Below, one piece after another: positions 32,428 to 41,219 of a DNA stretch of 48,177 bases. The DNA is from an uncultured Opitutaceae bacterium (GTDB lineage Bacteria; Verrucomicrobiota; Verrucomicrobiia; Opitutales; Opitutaceae). Each line of letters begins with the position of its first letter. The first letter of the stretch is position 1. The position numbers were made by a program, and so were the translations under genes. The stretch is from positions 1 to 48,177 of the forward strand of contig CAIWXW010000197.1 of NCBI GenBank assembly GCA_903916755.1, written 5' to 3'. The notes beneath the pieces are model-generated. The model saw nothing but the letters and a program-made list of their open reading frames with translations, ran no database searches and had not been told where the DNA came from.

Positions 32428-35400
32428 ATGTGGATCGTCCGCCTCGCCCTTCGCCGGCCCTATACCTTCACCGTGATGGCGCTCCTGATCGTCATCCTGG
32501 GCCTTCTGGCTGGCCTGGGGATGGCCAAGGACATCTTCCCTTCGATCGACATCCCGGTGGTCAGCGTGGTCTGGAGCTACGGCGGGCTGACTCCCGACGA
32601 GATGGAAAAGCGGATCGTCTTTCTCTCCGAGCGCTCGATGACCACCACGGTCAACGACATCGAGCACATCGAGTCCAATTCGTACCTTGGCGTGGGGGTC
32701 ATCAAGGTCTTCTTTCATCCCGGCACCAGCGTCGATGCAGCCGTCGCCCAGGTGACCGCCGCCAGCCAGAATGTGGTGAAGCAGATGCCCCCGGGCTCCA
32801 CCCCGCCCCTGATCATCCGCTATAGCGCCACCAACGTGCCGGTGCTGCAGCTCGGCATCGGCAGCCGGACGCTCTCCGAGCAAACCCTCTTCGACACCGC
32901 CCTCAATTTCGTGCGGGTGCCGCTGGCGACCGTCCAGGGCGCCTCGATGCCGCTGCCGAGCGGCGGCAAGCAGCGCCAGATCAACATCGATATCAATCCG
33001 CGTGCCCTCCAGGCAAACGGGGTGACCCCGGCGGACGTGAGCAACGCGATCAACGCCCAGAACCTCACCTTCCCTTCCGGCACGGTGAAAGTCGGCGACC
33101 ACGAATACGGGGTCCGGCTGAACAACAGCCCGGATCTGGTCGCCGAAATGGGCAATTTCCCGATCAAGCAGGTGAACGGCGCCACGATCTACATCCGCGA
33201 CGTGGCCCAGGTCCGCGACGGCAACTCGCCGCAGACCAGCATCATTCGCCAGGACGGCCGCCGCGGCGTCCTGCTGACCGTCATGAAAAGCGGGGGCGCC
33301 TCGACCCTGGACATCATCCGCCGGGTCAAGGCGGCGCTCCCCCGGGTCCGGTCCACCCTGCCAGCCGCGATCAACGTGGTGCCGCTCCTCGACCAGTCGA
33401 TCTTTGTCCGCGCTTCGCTGAACGGGGTGATCCGCGAGGCCATCCTCGCCGCCCTGCTGACCGCGGCCATGATTCTCCTCTTCCTCGGCACCTGGCGGAA
33501 CACGCTGGTCGTCGCCCTCTCGATCCCGCTCTCGATCTTCTGCTCGGTGATCTGCCTGGCGATCTTCGGCCAGACGATCAACGCGATGACCCTGGGCGGC
33601 CTGGCGCTCGCCGTCGGCATCCTGGTCGACGATGCGACCGTCACGATCGAGAACATCGAGCGCAACCACGCGCTGCACAAGACCTTGGTGCGGGCGATCC
33701 TCGACGGCGCCGAGCAGATTGCCGCCCCCGCCTTCGTCTCGACGCTCTGCATCTGCATCGTCTTCGTCCCGATCTTTTTCCTGGCGGGCGTGGCCAAGTA
33801 CCTCTTCGCCCCGCTCGCGATGGCGGTCATCTTTGCGATGCTCGCCTCCTACCTGCTGTCCCGGACGGTGGTGCCGACGTTCGTCCATTACCTGATGGCG
33901 GGCCAGCCGGTCATGCACGACGACGGCCAGGACCACCCGGACGCCCCCAGGGGCGACATCGTCTGGCGGGTGCACCGGCGCTTCAACCGCCACTTCGACC
34001 GCTTCCGCGATGGCTACGTTCGCCGGCTCCACTGGTGCCTCGATCATCGCGGGCTGGTCGCGATCGGAATGGGCGCGCTCCTGGTGGTGACCGCCGGCCT
34101 CGTGCCCTTCCTCGGCCGCGACTTCTTTCCGCGCGTCGACGCCGGCTCGTTCCGGCTCCACGTGCGGGCCCCCGCCGGCACGCGCATCGAGGAGACGGAG
34201 CGGATCTTCACCCAGGTCGACAACGCGATCCGGCAGGTTATCCCGGCGGCGGAGATTGAGACCATCATCGACAATATCGGCCTGCCAAACAGCGGGCTCA
34301 ACCTGGCCAGCGGCGACCTGGCGACGGTCGGCACCGGCGATGGGGAGATCGTGGTCTCTCTCAACCCCGCAAAGCACGGCTCGACCTGGGGGTATGTGCA
34401 CCAGATCCGCGAGAAATTGAACCGGCAATTCCCGCAGTGCCAGTTCTTCACCCAGTCGTCGGACATCGTGGGCCAGATCCTCAACTTCGGGCTGCCCGCC
34501 CCGATCGACGTCCAGATCGCGGGCCGCGACCGCGAGCGCAACTACGCGCTGGCCCAGGAGCTTTCGCGGCAGATCGCCGCCGTCCCCGGCGCGGTCGACG
34601 TCCACGTGCACCAGGTGGTCAACGTCCCCTATTTCGAGGTTCAGGTCGACCGCACCCGCGCGGGCGAGCTCGGGCTGACCCAGAGCGCGATCGCGAGCAA
34701 CCTGCTCATCTCCCTCTCCGGCTCGGGCCAGGCGGCCCCGAACTTTTGGCTGAGCCAGGACACCGGGGTCCAGTATTCGGTCGTGACGCAGACGCCGCAG
34801 TTCCAGATCGACTCGCTCAACGCCCTGCTCAACACGCCGGTCGGCCGGGGCGGCGGCGCCGCCGGGGTGCCGCAGCAGCTGAGCAACGTGGCGACCGTCG
34901 TGCGGACCAACCGGCCGGCCATCGTCAGCCACTATGACGTGCAGCCGGTGTTCGACATCTACGCCAACGTCGACGGGCGCGACCTGGGCTCGGTCGCCAG
35001 CGGAGTTCGCCGGTTGATCTCGCAGATCGAGCCCCGGCTGCCGCGCGGCAGCTTCATCACGCTGCGGGGCCAGGTGCAAAGCATGGACGAATCCTTCGTC
35101 GGGCTCGCGGTCGGCATCGTCTTCGCGGTCGTCCTGGTCTACCTGCTCATGGTGATCAACTTCCAGTCCTGGCTGGACCCCTTCATCATCATCATGGCCC
35201 TCCCCGGCGCCCTCTGCGGCATCGTCTGGATGCTCTTCCTGACGCGGACCACCCTCAGCGTGCCCTCGCTGATGGGCGCCATCATGGGCGTGGGCGTGGC
35301 CACCGCCAATTCGATCCTGCTCGTCACCTTCGCGAACGACCAGCGCCGCGAGGGCAAGGACGCCCGCGCCGCCGCGGTCGAGGCCGGCCACACCCGCATC

Positions 35401-35643
35401 CGGCCGGTGCTCATGACCGCGCTGGCCATGGTCATCGGCATGCTGCCGATGTCGCTCGGACTCGGCGAGGGCGGCGAGCAGAACGCCCCCCTGGGCCGCG
35501 CCGTGATCGGCGGCCTGCTCCTGGCCACCGTCGCGACCCTGCTCTTCGTGCCGGTGGTTTACGCCACCCTGCGCACGAAGGCCGGTCACCGCCCCGAGGA
35601 GGACCTTGAGGCCGAACTGCACGCCCCCCCGCCTTCCGCCTGA
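32428..35643 (+). CDS. RND efflux transporter (AcrB-like)
   Basis: This is a proton-driven inner-membrane pump subunit of the resistance-nodulation-division superfamily, 1071 residues, normal for the HAE/multidrug group. The first helix is at about 12-32 (TVMALLIVILGLLAGLGM), followed by a large periplasmic domain (to about 330), helices 2-7, a second periplasmic domain and helices 8-12. The proton-relay aspartate pair is in GILVDDATVTIEN at the usual place in helix 4. GSTPPLIIRYSATNVPVL is a typical porter-domain motif. It heads an RND-adaptor-outer membrane factor operon. Substrate cannot be told; the twin aspartates favour organic compounds over heavy metals. Confidence 0.93.
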   Translation: MWIVRLALRRPYTFTVMALLIVILGLLAGLGMAKDIFPSIDIPVVSVVWSYGGLTPDEMEKRIVFLSERSMTTTVNDIEHIESNSYLGVGVIKVFFHPGTSVDAAVAQVTAASQNVVKQMPPGSTPPLIIRYSATNVPVLQLGIGSRTLSEQTLFDTALNFVRVPLATVQGASMPLPSGGKQRQINIDINPRALQANGVTPADVSNAINAQNLTFPSGTVKVGDHEYGVRLNNSPDLVAEMGNFPIKQVNGATIYIRDVAQVRDGNSPQTSIIRQDGRRGVLLTVMKSGGASTLDIIRRVKAALPRVRSTLPAAINVVPLLDQSIFVRASLNGVIREAILAALLTAAMILLFLGTWRNTLVVALSIPLSIFCSVICLAIFGQTINAMTLGGLALAVGILVDDATVTIENIERNHALHKTLVRAILDGAEQIAAPAFVSTLCICIVFVPIFFLAGVAKYLFAPLAMAVIFAMLASYLLSRTVVPTFVHYLMAGQPVMHDDGQDHPDAPRGDIVWRVHRRFNRHFDRFRDGYVRRLHWCLDHRGLVAIGMGALLVVTAGLVPFLGRDFFPRVDAGSFRLHVRAPAGTRIEETERIFTQVDNAIRQVIPAAEIETIIDNIGLPNSGLNLASGDLATVGTGDGEIVVSLNPAKHGSTWGYVHQIREKLNRQFPQCQFFTQSSDIVGQILNFGLPAPIDVQIAGRDRERNYALAQELSRQIAAVPGAVDVHVHQVVNVPYFEVQVDRTRAGELGLTQSAIASNLLISLSGSGQAAPNFWLSQDTGVQYSVVTQTPQFQIDSLNALLNTPVGRGGGAAGVPQQLSNVATVVRTNRPAIVSHYDVQPVFDIYANVDGRDLGSVASGVRRLISQIEPRLPRGSFITLRGQVQSMDESFVGLAVGIVFAVVLVYLLMVINFQSWLDPFIIIMALPGALCGIVWMLFLTRTTLSVPSLMGAIMGVGVATANSILLVTFANDQRREGKDARAAAVEAGHTRIRPVLMTALAMVIGMLPMSLGLGEGGEQNAPLGRAVIGGLLLATVATLLFVPVVYATLRTKAGHRPEEDLEAELHAPPPSA

Positions 35644-35649
35644 TTTCCC

Positions 35650-36786
35650 ATGAAGCCTCGCTCCCTCGTCATCCTGCTGCTGGTGGCCCTCGCCGCGGCG
35701 GTCTATTTCCTCGGGATCCGTCCCCGCCAGCAGGCGGACGCGGCCGCGGGCGACGAGGCCCGCGCCTCGGCGCACCCGTCCGTCAACGTGGTCGTGGCCG
35801 AGCGGACCACCGCGGAGCGCGAGCTGGTGCTGCCCGGCGCCCTCGAGGCGTTCGACGACACGGCGATTCATGCGCGCGCCAGCGGCTACCTCGGCAAGTG
35901 GCTGGTGGACATCGGAGACCACGTGAAGGCCGGCCAGCCCCTGGCCAAGATCGATTCACCTGAAATCGACCAGGAACTCCGGCAGGGCCGCGCCAACCTC
36001 GAGGTGGCCCGCGCCAACAGGGAGCTGGCCCGCGTCACCACCGACCGCTGGAAGGCGCTCGGGGACCAGCATGCCGTGGCGCAGCAGGACGTGGACCAGC
36101 GCGCCGCCGACTATGCCGCGCGGCAGGCGGACTACGCCGCCGCCCAGGCCAATGTCCAGCGGCTCGAGGAACTGCAGGGATTCGAGACGATCACCGCCCC
36201 CTTCGCGGGCGTGATCTCAACCCGCAATGTGGACGTCGGCGCACTGATCAGCGCCGGCAGCGGGCCCGAACTCTTCCATCTCAGCCAGAGCAGCACCCTC
36301 CGCGTCTATGTCAACGTCCCGCAGGCCTACGTGCCCGATGTCAAAGTCGGGCTGCCGGTTGACGTGCTGGTCGAGGAATTTCCCCGCCAGGCCTTTCCCG
36401 GGAAGATCGTGCGATTTGCCGGGGCCCTCGATCCGGCCTCCCGCACGCTCCTGGTCGAGGTGCAGATTCCCAACGCCGCGGGCGCCCTGTATCCGGGGAT
36501 GTTCTGCCGCCTGCGCTTTCATCTGCCCGCCGATCCCGCGATCCTCATCCCTTCGAGCGATGTCATCATTCGCGCCGAGGGCACGCTGGTCGCCGTCGTC
36601 ACCGCCCAGGACACGCTCCACTTTCAGCGGGTCTCGCTGGGCCGCGACTTCGGCACGGTGATCGAGGTGCGCGCCGGCCTCGAGGCCGGTGCGCACGTCG
36701 TGGACAATCCCAGTGACGCCCTGGCCGAGGGCGAGCAGGTGGAGCCCATCCTGCTCGCGCCGGACACGGCCAAGCCCCAGCGCTGA
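35650..36786 (+). CDS. RND efflux periplasmic adaptor (membrane fusion protein)
   Basis: This adaptor of 378 residues links the RND pump to the outer-membrane channel. One N-terminal membrane anchor (SLVILLLVALAAAVYFLGI) without a lipobox is followed by half a lipoyl domain (ASGYLGKWLVDIGDHVKAGQPLAKID). An Ala/Arg/Gln-rich coiled-coil hairpin (about 108-170), the second lipoyl half (ETITAPFAGVISTRNVDVG) and beta-barrel and membrane-proximal domains (TLRVYVNVPQAYV onward) complete it. It starts six bases after the pump gene and ends four bases before the outer-membrane factor gene. Confidence 0.93.
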   Translation: MKPRSLVILLLVALAAAVYFLGIRPRQQADAAAGDEARASAHPSVNVVVAERTTAERELVLPGALEAFDDTAIHARASGYLGKWLVDIGDHVKAGQPLAKIDSPEIDQELRQGRANLEVARANRELARVTTDRWKALGDQHAVAQQDVDQRAADYAARQADYAAAQANVQRLEELQGFETITAPFAGVISTRNVDVGALISAGSGPELFHLSQSSTLRVYVNVPQAYVPDVKVGLPVDVLVEEFPRQAFPGKIVRFAGALDPASRTLLVEVQIPNAAGALYPGMFCRLRFHLPADPAILIPSSDVIIRAEGTLVAVVTAQDTLHFQRVSLGRDFGTVIEVRAGLEAGAHVVDNPSDALAEGEQVEPILLAPDTAKPQR

Positions 36787-36790
36787 AGCG

Positions 36791-38194
36791 ATGCATCCGC
36801 TCCGGCTGCTTCTCCCGGCTGCCCTGGCCCTGCTGGCCGGGTGCGCGGTCGGCCCCGACTATCACCGGCCGGCCGCGGCCATGCCGCCCACCTTCCAGGA
36901 GCCCGGCCCCTGGAAGGTGGCGGCGCCCAAGGATACCCTGCCCAAGGAAGGCTGGTGGAAGACCTTCCAGGACGCCAAGCTGGACGACCTTGAGACGCAT
37001 GCCCTGGCGGCCAACCTGACGGCGCAGGCCGCCCTGGACCGCTTCGACGAGGCCCGCGCGATCGCGCGGGTGAGCCGGGCCGCTTTCCTCCCCTCGGTTG
37101 GACTGAACGCCAGCGCCGCGCGCGAGCGCTTTTCCGGGCACCGTGAAGTGTCGCCCGGCTCCGGCCACGCCGCCTACGAGACCAACACCTACGACCTGCC
37201 GCTGGACCTGAGCTACCAGGTGGATGTCTTCGGCCGGGTCCGGCGCGGCTATGAGAGCGCCCGCGCCCTCGCGCAGGCGCAGTGGGCGGACTACCAGACC
37301 GTGCTGCTCGGGCTCGAGGCCGAGGTGGCCCAGGACTACTACACGCTGCGCTCCCTTCGCTCCCAGCACGACCTGCTGGCCCGCGCGATCGATCTGCGGG
37401 AACAGGCGCTGGACCTCGTGCAGAAGCGGCGGGGCGGCGGCGCCAGCGATGACCTCGACGTCTACCAGGCGCAGGCCGAACTTGCGACCACCCAGAGCCA
37501 GGCGCTCGCCACCGACCAGGCCAGCGCCCAGCTGCGCCACGCCCTGGCGGTCCTGCTCGGCCGGCTGCCGGAAGATTTTGTCTTCGCGGCGGATCCCCTC
37601 GATGTCGGCCCGCCCGCGGTGCCCGCGGGCCTCCCCAGCGAGCTCCTCGAGCGGCGGCCCGACGTCGCGGCGGCGGAGCGCACCCTCGCCTCCGCCAACG
37701 CCCTGGTCGGGTTCGCCCGGGCCGCCTTCTTCCCGACCATCGGCCTGACGGGCGATGCCGGCTTCAACAGCTCCTCCTTCAGCTCCCTCCTCCACTCCAA
37801 CAGCCGCGAGTGGAGCATCGGGCCCTTCGTCACGCTTCCGATCTTCGCCGGCGGCGCGGTGGACGCCGGCTACCAGCGGGCGAAGGCGGCCTACCAGGAG
37901 GCATTGGCGCTCTACCGCCAGCAGGTCCTGGTGGCCTTCCGCGACGTGGAGGACGGCCTGTCCGCGGTTCGCTATCTCGCTGCGCAGGGGGAGGCCCTGG
38001 GCCGCGCCCAGGTCGCCTCGACCAAGGCCGCCGATCTTTCGCTCGTCCGCTACAAGCAGGGCGTGGCCGACTATTTCGAGGTCATCGACGCGCAGCGCAC
38101 CGCGCTCGACAACCAACTCCAGGCGACGCAGGTCCAGGGGCAGCGCTTTGTCGGCAACGTGCTGCTGGTCAAGGCCCTCGGCGGCGGCTGGTAA
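36791..38194 (+). CDS. Outer-membrane efflux lipoprotein (NodT/OprM-like)
   Basis: This is the outer-membrane channel of the tripartite pump, 467 residues. The start at 36791 gives a lipoprotein signal with lipobox LLAGC (cysteine 18), then the family opening AVGPDYHRP. Two OEP repeats follow, each ending in long helices; the LDLSYQVDVFGRVRRGYESA and VTLPIFAGGAVDAGYQRAKA regions are typical. The frame also runs upstream into the adaptor gene, but that part lacks the lipobox. The gene order pump-adaptor-channel is less common than adaptor-pump-channel. Confidence 0.93.
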   Translation: MHPLRLLLPAALALLAGCAVGPDYHRPAAAMPPTFQEPGPWKVAAPKDTLPKEGWWKTFQDAKLDDLETHALAANLTAQAALDRFDEARAIARVSRAAFLPSVGLNASAARERFSGHREVSPGSGHAAYETNTYDLPLDLSYQVDVFGRVRRGYESARALAQAQWADYQTVLLGLEAEVAQDYYTLRSLRSQHDLLARAIDLREQALDLVQKRRGGGASDDLDVYQAQAELATTQSQALATDQASAQLRHALAVLLGRLPEDFVFAADPLDVGPPAVPAGLPSELLERRPDVAAAERTLASANALVGFARAAFFPTIGLTGDAGFNSSSFSSLLHSNSREWSIGPFVTLPIFAGGAVDAGYQRAKAAYQEALALYRQQVLVAFRDVEDGLSAVRYLAAQGEALGRAQVASTKAADLSLVRYKQGVADYFEVIDAQRTALDNQLQATQVQGQRFVGNVLLVKALGGGW

Positions 38195-38319
38195 AATCAC
38201 GCCAGCGGGCGCCAACTTCGGGCAACCAACTCAAAAATTCCGCGTCTTATGGAGGGCGGGGCGGAACATTTGAGCCCCCGTGGCATTCTACCAGCTAAGA
38301 TCAACCCACGAACCCTACA

Positions 38320-39468
38320 ATGACATCCTCGCTGCAAGGCGGGAAGGTGGGCGGGCGCGATCTGCGCTTCGATTCGCTGCGCGGGCTGATGCTCGTCACG
38401 ATGACGATCAACCATTTGCCGAGCTCGGTGCGGGCGGTCACCGATGAGTCGCTCGGCATCTTCTCGTCGGCGGAGGGGTTTGTCTTTCTCTCCGGTCTGC
38501 TCGCCGGATTTGTGTACAGCCGCCGCCTCCGGCGGGACGGGCCCGCCGGCCTGCGCGCGACAATCGCGCAGCGCGCGAGCCGGATCTACGGGTGGCATGT
38601 GGCGGCGTTCCTGACCGCCCTGGTCGCCGTCCAGCTCTGTTCCCGGCTGACGGGCTTCTGCTCCTGGGCCAATCCTCCCCTCTTCTATGCCCACCCCTGG
38701 GGGGCCGCGCTGCTCGGCTCGGCCATGCTTTACCAGCCCGGCCTGCTCGACATCCTGCCGATGTACTGCGTCTTCGTCCTGCTGCTGCCGCACGTCCTGA
38801 ACGCCCTGGAGGCCGGGCACCGCTGGCGCGTCCTCGGCTGGAGCCTCTTCGCCTGGTTCGTCGTGCAGTGGATTCCGCCGGTCGACGGGGCCCCCCTCTA
38901 TCCGATCCACGTCGGCTCCTTCAACATCTTCGCCTGGCAGCTGCTCTTCGTTTTCGGGGCCGCCTTGGGCCATGCCCGCCTGTCCGACTTGCGGCCCCAG
39001 GTGCCCTTCCGCCCGCTCCTGTTTCTCGGGGCGGTCGCGGTCGTGGTCTACGGCTACGGCGTGCAGAAGCTGCACTGGCGCCCGGGCGGCCCGGAATGGC
39101 TCTTCGGCGTCCTCCTGAACAAGCCCAACCTTGGCGCCCTGCGCCTGGCCGACTTTGGGATGGCGGCTTACCTCGTGGCGCTGGTCGGCGCGCGCTGGCC
39201 CGCCCTCGTCACCTGGCGGCCCCTGGCGTTCATCGGGCAGCACTCGCTGGTGGTCGTAGCCGCCCAAAGCGTCCTGGTCATGATCCTGATCCAGTTCAAC
39301 ACCCTCTTCGACACGAAGCTCCACGACTACCTGACCACGGCGGGCGCCGTGGCTTTTCTCTTTGGCGCGGCCGGGATTCACCAGTGGATCACCAGGTGGG
39401 CGGCGCTCCGCACTCGCCAAGCCGCGCCCGTGCCGGTAAGCCGGGCGCATGACGTCCCCGCGGCTTGA
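38320..39468 (+). CDS. OpgC-like membrane acyltransferase
   Basis: This 382-residue multi-span membrane protein resembles OpgC, which succinylates osmoregulated periplasmic glucans. The cytoplasmic N-terminal DLRFDSLRGLMLVTMTINHL is the family signature, with the conserved H near helix 1 and an SSAEGFVFLSG segment in helix 2. About ten hydrophobic segments follow. The C-terminal tail is basic and loosely composed. No glucan synthase (opgGH) is in the window, so the acceptor may be another periplasmic or surface glycan. The last 20 bases overlap the HD hydrolase gene. The upstream region contains a -10-like TAAGAT at 38296-38301 but no well-spaced -35. Confidence 0.8.
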   Translation: MTSSLQGGKVGGRDLRFDSLRGLMLVTMTINHLPSSVRAVTDESLGIFSSAEGFVFLSGLLAGFVYSRRLRRDGPAGLRATIAQRASRIYGWHVAAFLTALVAVQLCSRLTGFCSWANPPLFYAHPWGAALLGSAMLYQPGLLDILPMYCVFVLLLPHVLNALEAGHRWRVLGWSLFAWFVVQWIPPVDGAPLYPIHVGSFNIFAWQLLFVFGAALGHARLSDLRPQVPFRPLLFLGAVAVVVYGYGVQKLHWRPGGPEWLFGVLLNKPNLGALRLADFGMAAYLVALVGARWPALVTWRPLAFIGQHSLVVVAAQSVLVMILIQFNTLFDTKLHDYLTTAGAVAFLFGAAGIHQWITRWAALRTRQAAPVPVSRAHDVPAA

Positions 39469-40063
39469 GCAGCAGATCCAGTTTCTCCTCGAGGCCGACA
39501 AGCTGAAGGAGATTTTCCGGCAGACCCTCCTCTCGCAGAGCGGCCGGCGGGAGAACGATGCCGAACACTCCTGGCACCTCTGCCTCCTGGCCATCGTGCT
39601 GGCCGAGCAGGCCAACGCCCCGGCCCTCCGGCTTGAGCGCGTCCTGCGGATGCTCATCATCCACGACCTGGTCGAGATCGATGCCGGCGACACCTACGCC
39701 TATGACGAGGCGCGGATGGTCGACCAGCACGCGCGCGAGATGGTCGCGGCCGACCGGATCTTCGGGATGCTTCCGGCGGACCAAGCCCGGGAATTCCGGG
39801 CGGCCTGGGACGAGTTCGAGGAGCGGAAGACGCCGGAAGCCAAGTTCGCCGCCGCCGTCGACCGCTTTCAGCCCATGCTGCTCAACTGTGTCAGCGGGGG
39901 AATTTCCTGGCGGGAACACCAGATCACCCAGGACCGCGTGCTGAAGCGCAACGCCCACATCGCCGACGGCTCGGTCGCGCTGTGGGAGTATGCCGTGAAG
40001 ATGGTCCAGCAAGCGGTGGACGCGGGGCATCTCGCGCCCCCGCCGGGCCCGCCCTCGGCCTAG
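39449..40063 (+). CDS. HD-domain hydrolase (YfbR/HDDC2-like deoxynucleotidase)
   Basis: This is a metal-dependent phosphohydrolase of 204 residues. The HD motif residues are visible: NDAEHSWHL (H40), IIHDLVEIDAGD (H72, D73) and a later acidic VDRF. Relatives dephosphorylate deoxynucleoside monophosphates, so a nucleotide clean-up role is likely. The start at 39449 lies inside the OpgC-like gene (20-base overlap), suggesting coupling between otherwise unrelated functions. The tail is Pro/Gly-rich (HLAPPPGPPSA). Confidence 0.88.
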   Translation: MTSPRLEQQIQFLLEADKLKEIFRQTLLSQSGRRENDAEHSWHLCLLAIVLAEQANAPALRLERVLRMLIIHDLVEIDAGDTYAYDEARMVDQHAREMVAADRIFGMLPADQAREFRAAWDEFEERKTPEAKFAAAVDRFQPMLLNCVSGGISWREHQITQDRVLKRNAHIADGSVALWEYAVKMVQQAVDAGHLAPPPGPPSA

Positions 40064-40066
40064 GCG

Positions 40067-40468
40067 CTACCCGCCGGCGCTGGCGGGAGCTACCTGATCC
40101 AACGCGCGGTCAATTGCCGCGAACAGCTGCGCCCGGCTGAAGGGCTTGGGCAGCACGTCGGCGGCGCCGAGCGCCCTCGCCTTTGCCATCCCTTCGGCAC
40201 TGCTGCAGAAAAGGCTCCCCGAGACGAGGATGATGGCGAGCGTCGGGTGGCGCTCGTGGATCAGCGCGATCATCTCCCAGCCGTTGTGCCCGGGCATCAT
40301 CAGGTCGGTGAGCACGACGTCGAACGTGTCGGTGCTCAGGTGCCCGAGCGCCTCCGTCCCATCCGCGGCACAGACGATGCGGTAGCCGGGAATCTGGAAA
40401 AAAGCCTGCAGCAACGCCCGGATGATGGGGTCGTCCTCGATGGCGAGAATGGAGCGGATGGCGGGCAC
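40067..40468 (-). CDS. Stand-alone receiver-domain response regulator
   Basis: This is a CheY-like receiver of 133 residues with no output domain. The acidic pocket is D12-D13 (AIEDDP), the phosphoacceptor is D55 (LTDLMMPG), the switch serine is S83 (LVSGS), and the lysine is K108 (PKPF). The start is GTG at 40468. No histidine kinase is nearby. It may relay phosphate in a larger network or bind a partner protein. It is convergent with the HD hydrolase, three bases apart. Confidence 0.92.
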   Translation of the reverse strand: MPAIRSILAIEDDPIIRALLQAFFQIPGYRIVCAADGTEALGHLSTDTFDVVLTDLMMPGHNGWEMIALIHERHPTLAIILVSGSLFCSSAEGMAKARALGAADVLPKPFSRAQLFAAIDRALDQVAPASAGG

Positions 40469-40532
40469 GGGCTGAACGTTAACCCAGGGTAGACCCGATC
40501 CGGGGGCAGGGGTGCCATGCCGACGGCAATCG

Positions 40533-40560
40533 TTGCGTACCGGAATCCGCTGTTTAAGAT
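40533..40560 (+). promoter_or_regulatory. Candidate promoter giving a leaderless mRNA for 40567
   Basis: TTGCGT (40533-40538) and TAAGAT (40555-40560) are separated by 16 bases. The -10 ends six bases before the ATG at 40567, so transcription would begin at or next to the start codon. Matches to consensus are modest (3/6 and 4/6). Confidence 0.35.
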
Positions 40561-40566
40561 CCCGTA

Positions 40567-41214
40567 ATGCCCCACGACCCCCACGAGCAGTTCGACCACG
40601 CCCTCCTCGATCTGATTGAGCACAATCCAGCGGCCGCCGTCCCCTATACTCCCACCCACCAGGAGGCGTTAAAGCGCCTCTATGCCGCCCACCAGGTCTA
40701 CGCCAATGCCGACCGTCCCGGCGGCCACGTCACCGCCAGGTCGCTGGCCGCGCTGCCGGCCTTCCACGCCCGGAACCTGGATGATTTGATCGCGGGCCGG
40801 ATCGCGCCGGAAGCGCTGGAGCCCAATGCCGGCATCTTCGATCGCTATGTGCAGTCCCTGCCGGCGGAGCGGAGGCCCCAAGCGGAGGCGCGGCGCCTCG
40901 CGGTGGCCGGCCGGGTGGTGCACCACCGGCCCCACCACGGCGGTGTCGTGGCGCACGATCCCGTGCGCAGCCTCTTCCTGGTGCCGGGCGCCGGCCCGCA
41001 CCCCGGGCTGCCGGGAAACTACCTTTACGGCCATTTCTATGAGACGGCGGGCGCGGGCGGGCCGTGGGCGATCAGCATCCATGACAACGACGACGGCCGG
41101 ATGGTCATCGACGCCACCAGCCTGAAGGAGGTCCTCGACCAGCTGCCGGAAGTGATCGCCAGCGCCCCCTTCACCCTGGCGGAGCTCGAGGCGTTCGGTT
41201 TCAGGTGGGTGTGA
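40567..41214 (+). CDS. Protein of unknown function
   Basis: I do not recognise this 215-residue protein. It has no signal peptide or membrane segment. The N-terminal half is helical and rich in Ala, His and Arg (HDPHEQFDHALLDLIEHNP; QEALKRLYAAHQVYANA). The C-terminal half has a His-rich stretch (VVHHRPHHGGVVAHDP), the hydrophobic LFLVPGAGPHPGLPGNYLYGHFYE, and an ending that looks like a mixed alpha/beta domain (WAISIHDNDDGRMVIDATSLKEVL). The ORF is well isolated, its codon use fits its neighbours, and it fills the gap between the receiver gene and the protease gene, so it is probably real. The start is the first ATG after a plausible promoter. It converges with the protease gene (five bases between stops). 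Confidence 0.75.
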   Translation: MPHDPHEQFDHALLDLIEHNPAAAVPYTPTHQEALKRLYAAHQVYANADRPGGHVTARSLAALPAFHARNLDDLIAGRIAPEALEPNAGIFDRYVQSLPAERRPQAEARRLAVAGRVVHHRPHHGGVVAHDPVRSLFLVPGAGPHPGLPGNYLYGHFYETAGAGGPWAISIHDNDDGRMVIDATSLKEVLDQLPEVIASAPFTLAELEAFGFRWV

Positions 41215-41219
41215 CCGGC

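Noticed and set aside
32422-35922. A 1166-codon open frame antisense to the RND pump
   Set aside because: The pump reading has all expected motifs. The antisense translation is Asp/Arg/His/Gly-rich shadow sequence.
38257-38278. Terminator after the outer-membrane factor gene
   Set aside because: Only a five-base GGGGC/GCCCC stem with an 11-base loop and no T-tract.
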